Positions 56,547 through 64,000 of a DNA stretch of 64,000 nucleotides are shown here, in pieces. The stretch spans positions 62,001 to 126,000 of the forward strand of contig JWIH01000016.1 in assembly GCA_000814665.1 (NCBI GenBank), given 5' to 3'. The notes under the pieces are model-generated. The model was not told the DNA's origin. It saw only the letters and a list, made by a program, of their open reading frames with translations, and did no database searches. Source of the DNA: Pseudoalteromonas flavipulchra NCIMB 2033 = ATCC BAA-314. GTDB lineage: Bacteria; Pseudomonadota; Gammaproteobacteria; Enterobacterales; Alteromonadaceae. A program made the position numbers and the translations under genes. Each line of letters begins with the position of its first letter. Position 1 is the stretch's first letter.

Positions 56547-56574
56547 AGGCAAATGAGTTTTCATAGGCAAATGA
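56539..56574 (-). repeat. 18-base perfect tandem duplication spanning the halogenase start codon
   Basis: GTTTTCATAGGCAAATGA is repeated exactly twice in tandem (56539-56556 and 56557-56574). On the minus strand each copy contains TCATTTGCCT before ATGAAAAC, so the start codon and its 5' sequence are duplicated. Because 18 is a multiple of three, both starts are in frame. It looks like a recent slippage or recombination event. Confidence 0.95.
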
Positions 56575-56596
56575 CCCCAGCCGCAAGCGACTGGGG
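56575..56596. promoter_or_regulatory. Intercistronic hairpin between the TonB receptor and halogenase genes
   Basis: CCCCAG-c-CGC-aa-GCG-a-CTGGGG is a GC-rich near-perfect hairpin eight bases beyond the receptor stop. There is no T run. Such hairpins often protect the upstream mRNA from decay, which would favour the highly expressed receptor over the downstream genes. Confidence 0.55.
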
Positions 56597-56604
56597 CTCC
56601 GAGG

Positions 56605-59271
56605 TTAGAACTTATAGCTGACGCCAAGGTAATAACGCGTACCAAATTCAATGGTGTTCTGCGTTAAGTTGTAGTTGGTGTCGTAAGATTGAATAACCTC
56701 ATTGGTCAGGTTTACACCCTCTAAGCTGACATCCAGATTTTCCATTGCATGCCACACCAAAGATGCATCCCATTGTTGGTAGCTATCGTTGCGCACCGCT
56801 TGTGCTGCACCGACGCCAATCCATTCACTACGCCAGTTATAAGCGATACGTGCACTGAACTGCTCATTTTCGAAAAATAGAGAGCCATTGAATGAGTTTT
56901 CAGATACTCCCGGCACCATTTCTTTTGCATTATCTGGTGTGGTGGTTTCACTATCCACGTAGGTGTAGTTAGTAATAAAGCCGAAGCCATTATCAAAGCT
57001 ATGTTGAAGCTGCAGTTCTATCCCTGTTACGTCACCGTCTCCGTTACTACGTGGGCGTGTGACTCGGCATTGATCATACTTAGAAGGATCGGTACCGCAT
57101 CCGTCTACATATTCAATCGCTTCGGTAGAAAAGACAACGTTGTCAATTTTCTTCACAAAAACGGCTGCTGAGAACAAGGAAGCTTCGGTAAAGTAATATT
57201 CGACGCCAATATCTGCTTGATCTGCTTCATAAGGTTTAAGGTTCGGGTTACCACCGGTGGCAGAACCAAAGTTGGCATCAATCGCTAGACCTGGTTTTAA
57301 GTCGTTATAATTAACTCGAGACATAACGCTGGAGGCGGCCGCACGGATGATAATATCGTCGCTGTAGTCATAAGCGAAGTTGATGCTCGGTAGCCAGTTG
57401 TCGTAGTCAACCGTTTCATCGAACACCGTGTTATCAACATAACCGCTGGACTGCTGTTCTGTATCCACATAGCGTAAGCCGATATTACCGCGGAAGTTTT
57501 CACCGCTGAATTCACTTTGCACATAGATAGCGAGCATATCTTCTTCGACATTGTAGGTTTTACCAAAATCTTGCTGCTCAATTAATTCACCCGCCTCATA
57601 TTTGCCAGTGATAAAATCCCACCACTTATCTTCATCGAGCTTGGCGTATGAATTAAGAATATGTCCGCCTGTTTGCGAATGAAGATTGGTAAAAATACCA
57701 TCACTCCAATTAGCTAAGCTATTACCATCAGGGACAAAACCAACAACATCCGCTGGATTTCTTTGTATTGCGATACGTGCAAATTCGTTTTTATTGATTT
57801 TCACACCCGCTTTGATGTTCTTGAAGTAATCATGCTCTAGCATCCACTTGATATCGGCTTGCGCATAACTCACTTCATGCTCTTGAACCGTAGTTTGGAA
57901 GTTTGATTCCTGAGCAAATTTGAGCTGTGAGGCATCGGTTGGGTCTAGCGAATCAAACCAAATTTGATAAGGGCCGGATGCATCGTAAGTAAAGCCGCCA
58001 TCAGTACTATTTTGACCGTTAGGGAAGGCTGGATCGCCAATTTTTCCACCCTCATCCGTTGCCGGGATCCACCAACTTGAGGAACCAAACTGTGTACCAC
58101 CATCAGATGTTGAGCGACCAATAACACCGCTAATCTCGAAAGTTTCACCGACGTATTTACCACTGAAGTTTAAGGCATCGACTTCCATGTTTACGGCGTT
58201 ACGAACAGTAGGGTTGTATATAATGTTCGCGTAAGCTGGCAAAATACGTGCACGCTGTGTACCGCCTGCAGCGTTGTTTTGTACATCAACAGCACCTGCA
58301 CCACGGGCACTTACGGTAAGGAAGTTATGGTTTACATGTGGGTTGTCAAACTCAAAGCGAAAGTAGTCTACCGCAAATTCGGTGTTATCGCTTGGTGCAA
58401 ATTGCGCGGTAAGTTGCGCGCTGGTGCGCTCGCGCTCAGCTCTAAATGCTTGTGAGCCGATTGCCCAAGCGCCCACTGTAGATGCTTGTCCCGTATCTTG
58501 ATCCGCCGCAAAATATTCATAGTAGCCACCAATGGACTCAATAACGTGACGGCCTGAAGTCAGGTTCTCAACAGAGTATGCTGCGAGCACACCAAATTTT
58601 TCATCGTCACTTTTCCAGCTACCTAAAAATGAGCCACTTATATCATTTTCATCATACAAGGTAGAGCGGCCCATTTCTGCTGACACCATGTAAGTGTGTG
58701 CATCTAAGTCCAGTGGTTTACGCGTGACAAGATTCACTGTACCACCCAGCGCACCTTCTTCAAGGTTTGCTTCAGGCGTTTTGTAGACGTTAACTGCCGA
58801 TACTTGTTCTGCTGATAACAGCTCCATGTTAAAAGTACGCGTCGATGGACCCAAATCATACCAATCGGTACTGGCGACCGATTGGCCATTTAATAGAATG
58901 CGAGATTGCTCGGGCGCGGTACCACGGATAGTAACACCACTTACTTCACCATATTGGCGGTCGACCGTGACCCCAGAAATACGCTGTAGCGCATCACCAA
59001 TGTTTTTGTCGGGAAACTTACCAATATCTTCCGAAGTGATAGCATCAACAATACCATCTGCAAAGCGCTTGGTGTTCATTGAAGCTTCAAGCGAGCGGCG
59101 AATGCCTCTTACTTCAATCACTTCGACTTTTTCCGTTGCACTTTGTTCTTCGGCTAATGCTGATGGTACCGCGGTGAGTAAAAGGGGTGATAAGGTACTT
59201 GCTGTCACGATGGCGGCAAGTTTATTCAATTTAAATTGCTTCAACTTAGTTGTTTTCATTGTTCTGCCCAT
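56605..59271 (-). CDS. TonB-dependent outer-membrane receptor (chitooligosaccharide-type)
   Basis: An 888-residue receptor. A signal peptide ends near ALAEE. The TonB-box-like region is followed by VEVIEVRGIRRSLEASMNTK, the plug domain (DIGKFPDKNIGDALQRISGV, RILLNGQSVASTDW, EEGALGGTVNLVTRKPLD) and a 22-strand barrel ending in FGTRYYLGVSYKF with a terminal Phe. Alteromonadales use such long receptors for oligosaccharide uptake. Its operon partners (hexosaminidase, GlcNAc transporter, kinase) point to chitooligosaccharides. Two ATGs (59271 and 59259) are possible starts; the second gives a conventional MKTTK signal peptide. A divergent AraC regulator gene lies upstream. Confidence 0.93.
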   Translation of the reverse strand: MGRTMKTTKLKQFKLNKLAAIVTASTLSPLLLTAVPSALAEEQSATEKVEVIEVRGIRRSLEASMNTKRFADGIVDAITSEDIGKFPDKNIGDALQRISGVTVDRQYGEVSGVTIRGTAPEQSRILLNGQSVASTDWYDLGPSTRTFNMELLSAEQVSAVNVYKTPEANLEEGALGGTVNLVTRKPLDLDAHTYMVSAEMGRSTLYDENDISGSFLGSWKSDDEKFGVLAAYSVENLTSGRHVIESIGGYYEYFAADQDTGQASTVGAWAIGSQAFRAERERTSAQLTAQFAPSDNTEFAVDYFRFEFDNPHVNHNFLTVSARGAGAVDVQNNAAGGTQRARILPAYANIIYNPTVRNAVNMEVDALNFSGKYVGETFEISGVIGRSTSDGGTQFGSSSWWIPATDEGGKIGDPAFPNGQNSTDGGFTYDASGPYQIWFDSLDPTDASQLKFAQESNFQTTVQEHEVSYAQADIKWMLEHDYFKNIKAGVKINKNEFARIAIQRNPADVVGFVPDGNSLANWSDGIFTNLHSQTGGHILNSYAKLDEDKWWDFITGKYEAGELIEQQDFGKTYNVEEDMLAIYVQSEFSGENFRGNIGLRYVDTEQQSSGYVDNTVFDETVDYDNWLPSINFAYDYSDDIIIRAAASSVMSRVNYNDLKPGLAIDANFGSATGGNPNLKPYEADQADIGVEYYFTEASLFSAAVFVKKIDNVVFSTEAIEYVDGCGTDPSKYDQCRVTRPRSNGDGDVTGIELQLQHSFDNGFGFITNYTYVDSETTTPDNAKEMVPGVSENSFNGSLFFENEQFSARIAYNWRSEWIGVGAAQAVRNDSYQQWDASLVWHAMENLDVSLEGVNLTNEVIQSYDTNYNLTQNTIEFGTRYYLGVSYKF

Positions 59272-59543
59272 TGTTCCTATTTGTTGTTGGCAGAAGCTAG
59301 GGTATCGCCTTGGGTGTTTTTTCAGCGGTATATTTCTATCTACTAATGATACTTTTCACGCTTAAATGAGCGTAATTTGACAAAAATACTTCACTGCACT
59401 TCAGGCTGTCGCTATATTTCGATAGATTAATATTGTTGAGTGATTGAATTTGCATGGTGTGCAACTAGGTGTAACGAGTAGTTGTTTTAAAATTTATAAC
59501 ATGCAGATTTTAAATAAGTTTATTAATGTAAAAGGAAATTGCT
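59272..59543. promoter_or_regulatory. Divergent promoter region between the TonB receptor operon and the AraC regulator
   Basis: These 272 bases lie between two divergent starts and hold the promoters for the GlcNAc operon (minus) and the regulator (plus). AAAGGAAA at 59531-59538 is the regulator's ribosome site. No operator stood out by eye; an AraC-type protein would be expected to bind direct half-sites here. Confidence 0.5.
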
Positions 59544-60410
59544 ATGCGAGCGATGTACGAGAAAGTACTGCCATCTCCCGGGTGCTCATGGCGTTATTGC
59601 CTGTATCAATTGCCCGAAATTCCCTTTAATTGGCATTATCATCCGGAATATGAGATCTGTTTGACGCTCAACAGTGTCGGTGTATGTCATGTGGGTGATC
59701 ATATCGCCCCTTACGAAGACTTAGATTTGGTGATCCTAGGTCCTGACTTACCACATACTTGGCAGTCAAAACCGAATCCGGATCACTCCGCTCACGTTGT
59801 CCATGTTGCACAAATACCCGCACACTGGTTGGAGTCTTTAGTGGCTCAGCATCCTGAATTACATGGCTTATCTGAATTGTTAAATGCAGCGCGCCGTGGC
59901 GTCAAATTTCCTGTGGAAATCGCAAGGCAAGCGAAAAAATGGTTTGAGCAAATCGCGGATGCCGAGCCGTTAATGCGCTTTGTGCTTTTGCTCGAAATGT
60001 TAACGCGGATGACGACATCGAACTATCAACATTTAGCCAGTAGCGGCTTTCGCTTTGACGCCCGCCATGATCCCGCGAAAGACAAGTTCGACCGGGTTAT
60101 TGCCTATATATATGACAATTACACCGACAAATTAAGCGCCGATGAGCTTGCACAGCAAGTGCACATGAGCACTAATCACTTTCATCGTTTCTTTAAAAAG
60201 CGCACGGAGCGTACTGTGACGGAATTTATCAATCAGCTGCGTATTGCCAAGGCCTGTAAACTATTAATTAGCTCCGCCTCTCCCATTAGTGTGATATCGG
60301 ATCAATGTGGTTTTAATAATATTTCTAATTTTAATCGTCGTTTTCAAGCGTTGAAGGCGTGTACGCCCAGTGAGTTTCGTGCACGGCTGCACCAAAAAGC
60401 ATTGTATTGA
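59544..60410 (+). CDS. AraC-family transcriptional regulator of the GlcNAc operon
   Basis: A 288-residue regulator. The N-terminal half is a cupin-like sensor (FNWHYHPEYEICLTLNSVGV, then GDHIAPYEDLDLVILGPDLPH). The C-terminal 100 residues are the double helix-turn-helix (LSADELAQQVHMSTNHFHRF, then ISVISDQCGFNNISNFNRRF). It is divergent from the TonB receptor operon and has a strong ribosome site. It probably senses a sugar such as GlcNAc or an oligosaccharide and activates the operon; this is inference from position. Confidence 0.9.
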   Translation: MRAMYEKVLPSPGCSWRYCLYQLPEIPFNWHYHPEYEICLTLNSVGVCHVGDHIAPYEDLDLVILGPDLPHTWQSKPNPDHSAHVVHVAQIPAHWLESLVAQHPELHGLSELLNAARRGVKFPVEIARQAKKWFEQIADAEPLMRFVLLLEMLTRMTTSNYQHLASSGFRFDARHDPAKDKFDRVIAYIYDNYTDKLSADELAQQVHMSTNHFHRFFKKRTERTVTEFINQLRIAKACKLLISSASPISVISDQCGFNNISNFNRRFQALKACTPSEFRARLHQKALY

Positions 60411-60581
60411 GTTGGACGTGAGCCTGTTTATTGTGCTTTTTAATCAAAACTTCAATTCAAACCGTGAATATTTCGTAATGCTATGATATTCATGCTTATT
60501 CCTAAATATTCAACTTGGTATTTATCAAGGAATTGCCAAGAATGTGCCGGGTCGCAACAACAATAAACGAGGATGACGGTG

Positions 60582-61304
60582 ATGACACTAGGACACTTTA
60601 TTAAACAGATCCGTACACAGAAAGGCTTAAGCCAACCCCAGTTAGCTGAGCAAATGTGTGTTGAGCAAAGCTATTTATCTAAACTAGAAAACGACAAATC
60701 CGTGCCTTCTAACGAGGTATTTAGAAAGTTACTAACGGCGCTGAATTTATCCTTAGATGAGTGTATGCAAACCCTTTCAACACAAGGGAAGCGTGAAGAA
60801 TTAAGCCAAATTCCAGATATAGAGTACTGGTATAAGCAAGATCAACAATCAAAACAAAAGCAATATAAGCAACTTGCGATATTAGCTATTTTGCTAGTGT
60901 CTCTCGGTGTCGGGTTATTTTGGAGCGGTTATAAGCAGATATTTTTTAGTGAAAAACTGTTTGAATATGAATCTCAAGGTGTATTGCAAGCCGGTGAGCC
61001 TGTTGAGTTATATAGAAAATGGCGCGTATACCTAGTTCCTCATAATAAGAATGGTGACCGTGGATTTGTGGAGCAAGTTGAGCTTGCCATGGCGAAACGT
61101 TTAGATAAAAAAACGGTATTTTTCCCAGATTACAGGGGAAGCGCTTATACCGAATCGGTATCCGAGGGTAGAAGGCATTATCGTTTTCAAGGCCCTAAAT
61201 TTAGTGAGCGAGCGGAAAATGCCTGGCTGCAATTTGTTGGCTTATTGTGTCTCTCCGCTGGGGTTATGCTAACTTTAGTAGGTAAGCGGTTAGTTAAACC
61301 TTAG
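60582..61304 (+). CDS. XRE-family helix-turn-helix protein with membrane anchor
   Basis: A 240-residue protein. Residues about 5-60 are a Cro/CI-type HTH (IRTQKGLSQPQLAEQMCVEQ, SYLSKLENDKSVPS). A TM helix follows at about 95-115 (LAILAILLVSLGVGLFWSG), then a domain of about 90 residues outside the membrane, and a second TM helix at the C-terminus (FVGLLCLSAGVMLTLVG). ATG 60582 is preferred to 60573 because GAGG at 60569-60572 is then correctly spaced. A membrane-anchored regulator of unknown target. The downstream RNA phosphodiesterase gene starts 21 bases later. Confidence 0.85.
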   Translation: MTLGHFIKQIRTQKGLSQPQLAEQMCVEQSYLSKLENDKSVPSNEVFRKLLTALNLSLDECMQTLSTQGKREELSQIPDIEYWYKQDQQSKQKQYKQLAILAILLVSLGVGLFWSGYKQIFFSEKLFEYESQGVLQAGEPVELYRKWRVYLVPHNKNGDRGFVEQVELAMAKRLDKKTVFFPDYRGSAYTESVSEGRRHYRFQGPKFSERAENAWLQFVGLLCLSAGVMLTLVGKRLVKP

Positions 61305-61324
61305 ATTATCAATATAGGTGTAAG

Positions 61325-61843
61325 ATGCAAAAACGATTATTTTTTGGTATTGGCATGGACGACGACACTCGAGCGCATATTGGCCAATGGCTGGTGGATA
61401 GCGTGAGTGCCAGTAAAGCCAATACACAACCAAGTAATTGGCATCTTACACTGGCGTTTCTTGCTATGGTGGAGGAGTCACAAGTAGCCGAGCTTTGTGA
61501 TTTTGCGAGTGCTCTATCGGTGCCTAAATTTACACTCACCTTTGGTGACTATGGCTACTGGCAGCACAATGGCATTTTTTACTTAAAGCCCGAACAAAAA
61601 CCACAAGCTTTGCTTGATTTAGCCAATCCACTGCGTGCTTTTGGGGAAAAATGCGACCTCTATCACAACCTGCATCCGTTCTCACCACATATCACACTAT
61701 TTAGAAATTGTAAGCCAGAGCCGAGTGTTACGAAGCCCATTACGTCTTTCTCACTCACGGTAAAGAAATTTCATCTATATCACTCTCACCGCAATGAGCG
61801 TGGCTTGATCTACGACCCTATCGAGTCCTTTTTTCTGAGCTGA
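61325..61843 (+). CDS. thpR: RNA 2',3'-cyclic phosphodiesterase (2'-5' RNA ligase family)
   Basis: A 172-residue 2H phosphoesterase. Both H-x-T-x motifs are present: H40-L-T-L (SNWHLTLAFL) and H122-I-T-L (SPHITLFRN). The N-terminus MQKRLFFGIGMDDDTRAHI is typical of the family. Length matches ThpR. It would hydrolyse 2',3'-cyclic phosphate ends of RNA or tRNA fragments in the cytoplasm. It ends four bases before the stop of the convergent lysozyme gene. Confidence 0.92.
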   Translation: MQKRLFFGIGMDDDTRAHIGQWLVDSVSASKANTQPSNWHLTLAFLAMVEESQVAELCDFASALSVPKFTLTFGDYGYWQHNGIFYLKPEQKPQALLDLANPLRAFGEKCDLYHNLHPFSPHITLFRNCKPEPSVTKPITSFSLTVKKFHLYHSHRNERGLIYDPIESFFLS

Positions 61844-61846
61844 ACT

Positions 61847-62500
61847 TTAGGACAGCCAGCGCTTTAGCTTTTTAACCAAAGTTTCGAACCAAGTCAGTTG
61901 ATAGCGTTTGTATTTCTCGCACTTGAGGAATAGCTTTTTGGTGGCTTCGTTTCGTGCTGGGCTAATATGTAAGCGGCTACACTCTTTACTTGCGCTGTGC
62001 CAATCTTGTGCGCTGACGGCTTTAATCAAATTAGGAAAGGCCAAAAATAACTTACTAGTACCAAGGTTGTAAGCCATATCCAACAGCGCAATCTTAGCGG
62101 GCGTCGGTAATAGCTGATAAGGAATGCTGCCAGTTTCTTGCTTGGCAAGAAAATGAATGAGGTACTGTTCAAATTCTTTGATTTGCTCTATGAGACATTT
62201 TTTAGACGCTTTTGGTGGCAAGGTAAGCTCGGTATATTGTGCATACCAAGAAGCCTTGTAGCCGCTGGGTTTGCCCTTAATATTACGGTATTCATCGCGC
62301 TTTTGTTGCAAGGTGGCAGACCGTTTAGAGCGCCTATCCCGCATTGGTAACTGGCAAAATTGCTCAACACTTTGCATATGAAAACCAACACCAATCGTCG
62401 GATTGGCATTCACATCTAGGTACAAATGCAGTACCTCGCCCTCAAATTGCAATAGATGCTGTATTACTCGTTGATAGAATTTGTCGGTGTCGTTGAACAA
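61847..62500 (-). CDS. T4-type (GH24) lysozyme-like protein
   Basis: A 217-residue protein with the phage-lysozyme catalytic spacing at the N-terminus: E20, D29 (nine later) and T35 (six later), in FEGEVLHLYLDVNANPTIGVG split here as FEGEVLHLYLD and NPTIGVG. The C-terminal half holds LLPTPAKIALLDMAYNLG, which fits the second lobe of such enzymes. It is longer than T4 lysozyme by a basic insert (RDRRSKRSATLQQKRDEYR). No signal peptide is visible. Its start lies inside the end of the upstream membrane-protein gene (37-base overlap). It could be a prophage relic or part of a phage-derived or secretion-linked lysis system. Confidence 0.82.
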   Translation of the reverse strand: MFNDTDKFYQRVIQHLLQFEGEVLHLYLDVNANPTIGVGFHMQSVEQFCQLPMRDRRSKRSATLQQKRDEYRNIKGKPSGYKASWYAQYTELTLPPKASKKCLIEQIKEFEQYLIHFLAKQETGSIPYQLLPTPAKIALLDMAYNLGTSKLFLAFPNLIKAVSAQDWHSASKECSRLHISPARNEATKKLFLKCEKYKRYQLTWFETLVKKLKRWLS

Positions 62501-63210
62501 CTAGGTACCTCAGTGATCACTGCTTTTTCGTTCGTGGTATAGCACTGTTTTAGTATAGAACAGTAGCAGGCCTCTGCCTTAAAAACCGATTTATGGGCGT
62601 CGATTTTATCCCATAATCCACGATTAAAATTGCTTTTTGGCATGGTAAAAATGTTGAAAGTGTCGCCATCTGCCAGCAAAATCTTTTGTGGCGCACTGGA
62701 AACATACCAGCCAAACTTTTTTAGATAATTGATATTCGATTCTTCATTTTGAGCATCACTAAGCGCTGCTTGATAGGCGTTAAGGTTGCAACATGCATCC
62801 ATAAGTTCGGTAACATCAAAATACGCTTCGCCATCCAATTCATACTTGATGTAATGAATGATTGCAGGGCCGGTCCCCGAATTGCGAATATCGACTCTAA
62901 TCGTTGCTTGAGTCGACTCTAAATCAAAGTTGCTATAGCTGAATTGTAGCCATGGCCAAGTTTCAGTTTTTAGCTGCTTTTCGGCTGCGGAAACTTGCTC
63001 TTGAGCAGCCTTGGCTTGCAGGTAAGTGGCGTAAAACGATGCCGCTGAAATAAACATCGCACATAGGGCTAAAATGGTGTTCATTTTAGAGCGAGAGAGT
63101 TTAAATGTCCCTCTCGCTTGCCTTGAATTATGTGGAGATAGGTTTAACCGCTCCGTGCGTCTCTCTTCGGTCAAATCTTCAGAGTGTGAGTTATTATTAT
63201 GTTCTGACAT
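62464..63210 (-). CDS. Hypothetical membrane protein with one TM helix
   Basis: A 248-residue protein with a hydrophilic N-terminus (about 40 residues, rich in Ser, Glu and Arg), one TM helix (TILALCAMFISAASFYATYL, about residues 45-64), a short coiled segment (QAKAAQEQVSAAEKQLKTE) and a domain beginning WPWLQFSYSNFDLE. The stretch TIRVDIRNSGTGPAIIHYIK is typical of a family of small beta-sandwich proteins in membrane-anchored hypothetical proteins. Several Cys are in the C-terminal part. Function unknown; it may act with the overlapping lysozyme gene. Confidence 0.65.
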   Translation of the reverse strand: MSEHNNNSHSEDLTEERRTERLNLSPHNSRQARGTFKLSRSKMNTILALCAMFISAASFYATYLQAKAAQEQVSAAEKQLKTETWPWLQFSYSNFDLESTQATIRVDIRNSGTGPAIIHYIKYELDGEAYFDVTELMDACCNLNAYQAALSDAQNEESNINYLKKFGWYVSSAPQKILLADGDTFNIFTMPKSNFNRGLWDKIDAHKSVFKAEACYCSILKQCYTTNEKAVITEVPSCSTTPTNSINE

Positions 63211-63233
63211 ATTTATCCAACTGATATTACGCC

Positions 63234-64000
63234 CTAGGGCGACAGAAATACGAGTAACGTATCGCCAATTTTAAGCCTATCTGTCGAAAGCTGATTCCAT
63301 TGTTTTAGCTTAGCGACACTGACATTAAATTGTTTCGCAATGCGCCATAAACTATCGCCGTGTTTGATCTGATAGTCCAGTTGTTTGTCAGCCAAAATAG
63401 GCAAAATTAGCTTTTTTCCTGCACGTATACGGTCGCTCTTTAATTGATTAAAGGCTTTTAATTCGGCGACGGTTAGCGAATAGCGTCTTGCTATGGTGCT
63501 AAGAGAGTCTCCACGTCGGATAGTATAATGTTGCCATGTATCCGCGGGCATTTTGGGTAAATGAGTGAGCATAGTTTGCCACTCTGACACGCGCGCTGTG
63601 GGGACTACAATATGCTCAGGGCCGCCAAGTAATGCTGGAAAACGTGCATAGCCCGGATTTAACACCTCAACCTCTTTCCAACCCTTGAGATCAGACAAAA
63701 TAGCTTGTTGCTCGAGTTTAATAACGCTGATTAGCGAGCGATTAGGGATCTTAGGAAACTTCATCAAGTCATGCTTTAACAACTGGGATGCCGCAAGTAG
63801 CTTTGGCACGTAGTGTCTGGTTTGGCGTGGTAGCTTCAAATGGAAAAAGTCAGTTGGTTTACCAGCTTTTTTGTTACGTTCAATGGCCGCGAGCACTCTA
63901 CCTTCACCTGTGTTATAGGCGGCAATGGCATGATACCAATCACCATCAAAACGTTTGTGGAGGTATTGCAAAAAGTCCAATGCGACGCGGGTCGAGTCTA
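63234..64000 (-). CDS. mltD: Membrane-bound lytic murein transglycosylase D (C-terminal part)
   Basis: The frame is open to the window end, so the N-terminus, with the signal peptide and the catalytic Glu, is outside. The visible part starts in the SLT domain (DSTRVALDFLQYLHKRFDGD, AIAAYNTGEGRV, RQTRHYVPKLLAA), followed by two LysM domains (HYTIRRGDSLSTIARRYSLT and DYQIKHGDSLWRIAKQFNVS). This is the MltD layout: peptidoglycan cleavage in the periplasm with LysM attachment to the glycan strands. The last about 23 bases before the window end belong to the same frame. Confidence 0.93.
   Translation of the reverse strand, partial: DSTRVALDFLQYLHKRFDGDWYHAIAAYNTGEGRVLAAIERNKKAGKPTDFFHLKLPRQTRHYVPKLLAASQLLKHDLMKFPKIPNRSLISVIKLEQQAILSDLKGWKEVEVLNPGYARFPALLGGPEHIVVPTARVSEWQTMLTHLPKMPADTWQHYTIRRGDSLSTIARRYSLTVAELKAFNQLKSDRIRAGKKLILPILADKQLDYQIKHGDSLWRIAKQFNVSVAKLKQWNQLSTDRLKIGDTLLVFLSP

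Noticed and set aside
58826..59365. 179-residue frame antisense to the TonB receptor start
   Set aside because: The receptor plug domain on the other strand is unmistakable, and this frame has no domain or start signal.
1..64000. CRISPR arrays, tRNA or rRNA genes
   Set aside because: Scanning by eye showed no regularly spaced repeats and no recognisable tRNA cloverleaf or rRNA sequence; a dedicated search was not possible.

Overview
The window looks like a chromosomal segment of a marine gammaproteobacterium, most likely Pseudoalteromonas or a close relative. This rests on the ATP synthase tail (atpD-atpC), glmU, a TonB-receptor-led N-acetylglucosamine locus, moderately low G+C, and many CadC-like regulators. 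It is inference from gene content; no database search was possible.

Layout. (1) 1-690: end of the atp operon with a strong terminator. (2) About 1.1-30.8 kb: an insertion between atpC and glmU, which are direct neighbours in many gammaproteobacteria. It carries a periplasmic adaptor/RND pump pair, two paralogous small secreted Cys-Pro peptides, a CadC-like membrane regulator, and one long + strand operon. That operon holds a penicillin-acylase-family hydrolase, three NRPS proteins, a SyrP/TauD-like dioxygenase, a SyrD/PvdE-type exporter and a small Pro-rich protein. (3) glmU at 31.1 kb. (4) 32.5-42.8 kb: a class I lanthipeptide locus. LanB, LanC, a C39-peptidase ABC exporter and an HlyD-type adaptor lie on the + strand. 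Precursor peptides lie on the - strand facing away from them, and a FAD oxidoreductase closes the block. (5) 43.6-50.0 kb: a mosaic, low-G+C region with a Cys-free GG-leader peptide, a small barrel-sandwich-like protein, a second CadC-like regulator, an IS3 remnant, a solitary ParB-like gene, and a further stranded lanthipeptide precursor. (6) 50.3-60.4 kb: a GlcNAc/chitooligosaccharide operon (TonB receptor, halogenase-family flavoprotein, MFS sugar transporter, ROK kinase, GH20 hexosaminidase) with a divergent AraC regulator. (7) 60.6-64 kb: an XRE-type membrane regulator, an RNA 2',3'-cyclic phosphodiesterase, a T4-type lysozyme, a membrane protein and the C-terminal part of MltD.

How the genes work together. 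The NRPS operon reads as a prodrug line: a probable starter condensation domain would acylate the first residue, five modules are laid out, a thioesterase releases the product, the exporter moves it to the periplasm, and the acylase could then remove the acyl chain. Module 2 is visibly dead: its adenylation domain is eroded and its carrier serine is replaced by proline, which suggests module skipping. By-eye specificity codes suggest Gly-like, (dead), Gln-like, Ile-like and Gln-like.

The lanthipeptide system has three clear Cys-containing precursors (32.5, 36.4 and 49.9 kb) plus a fourth, Cys-free relative (43.6 kb). All share a Lys-rich leader ending in Gly-Gly. They would be dehydrated by LanB and cyclised by LanC, and the leader would be cut off by the C39 domain during export. 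This dispersed, antisense precursor set and the skipped NRPS module are the two most interesting features.
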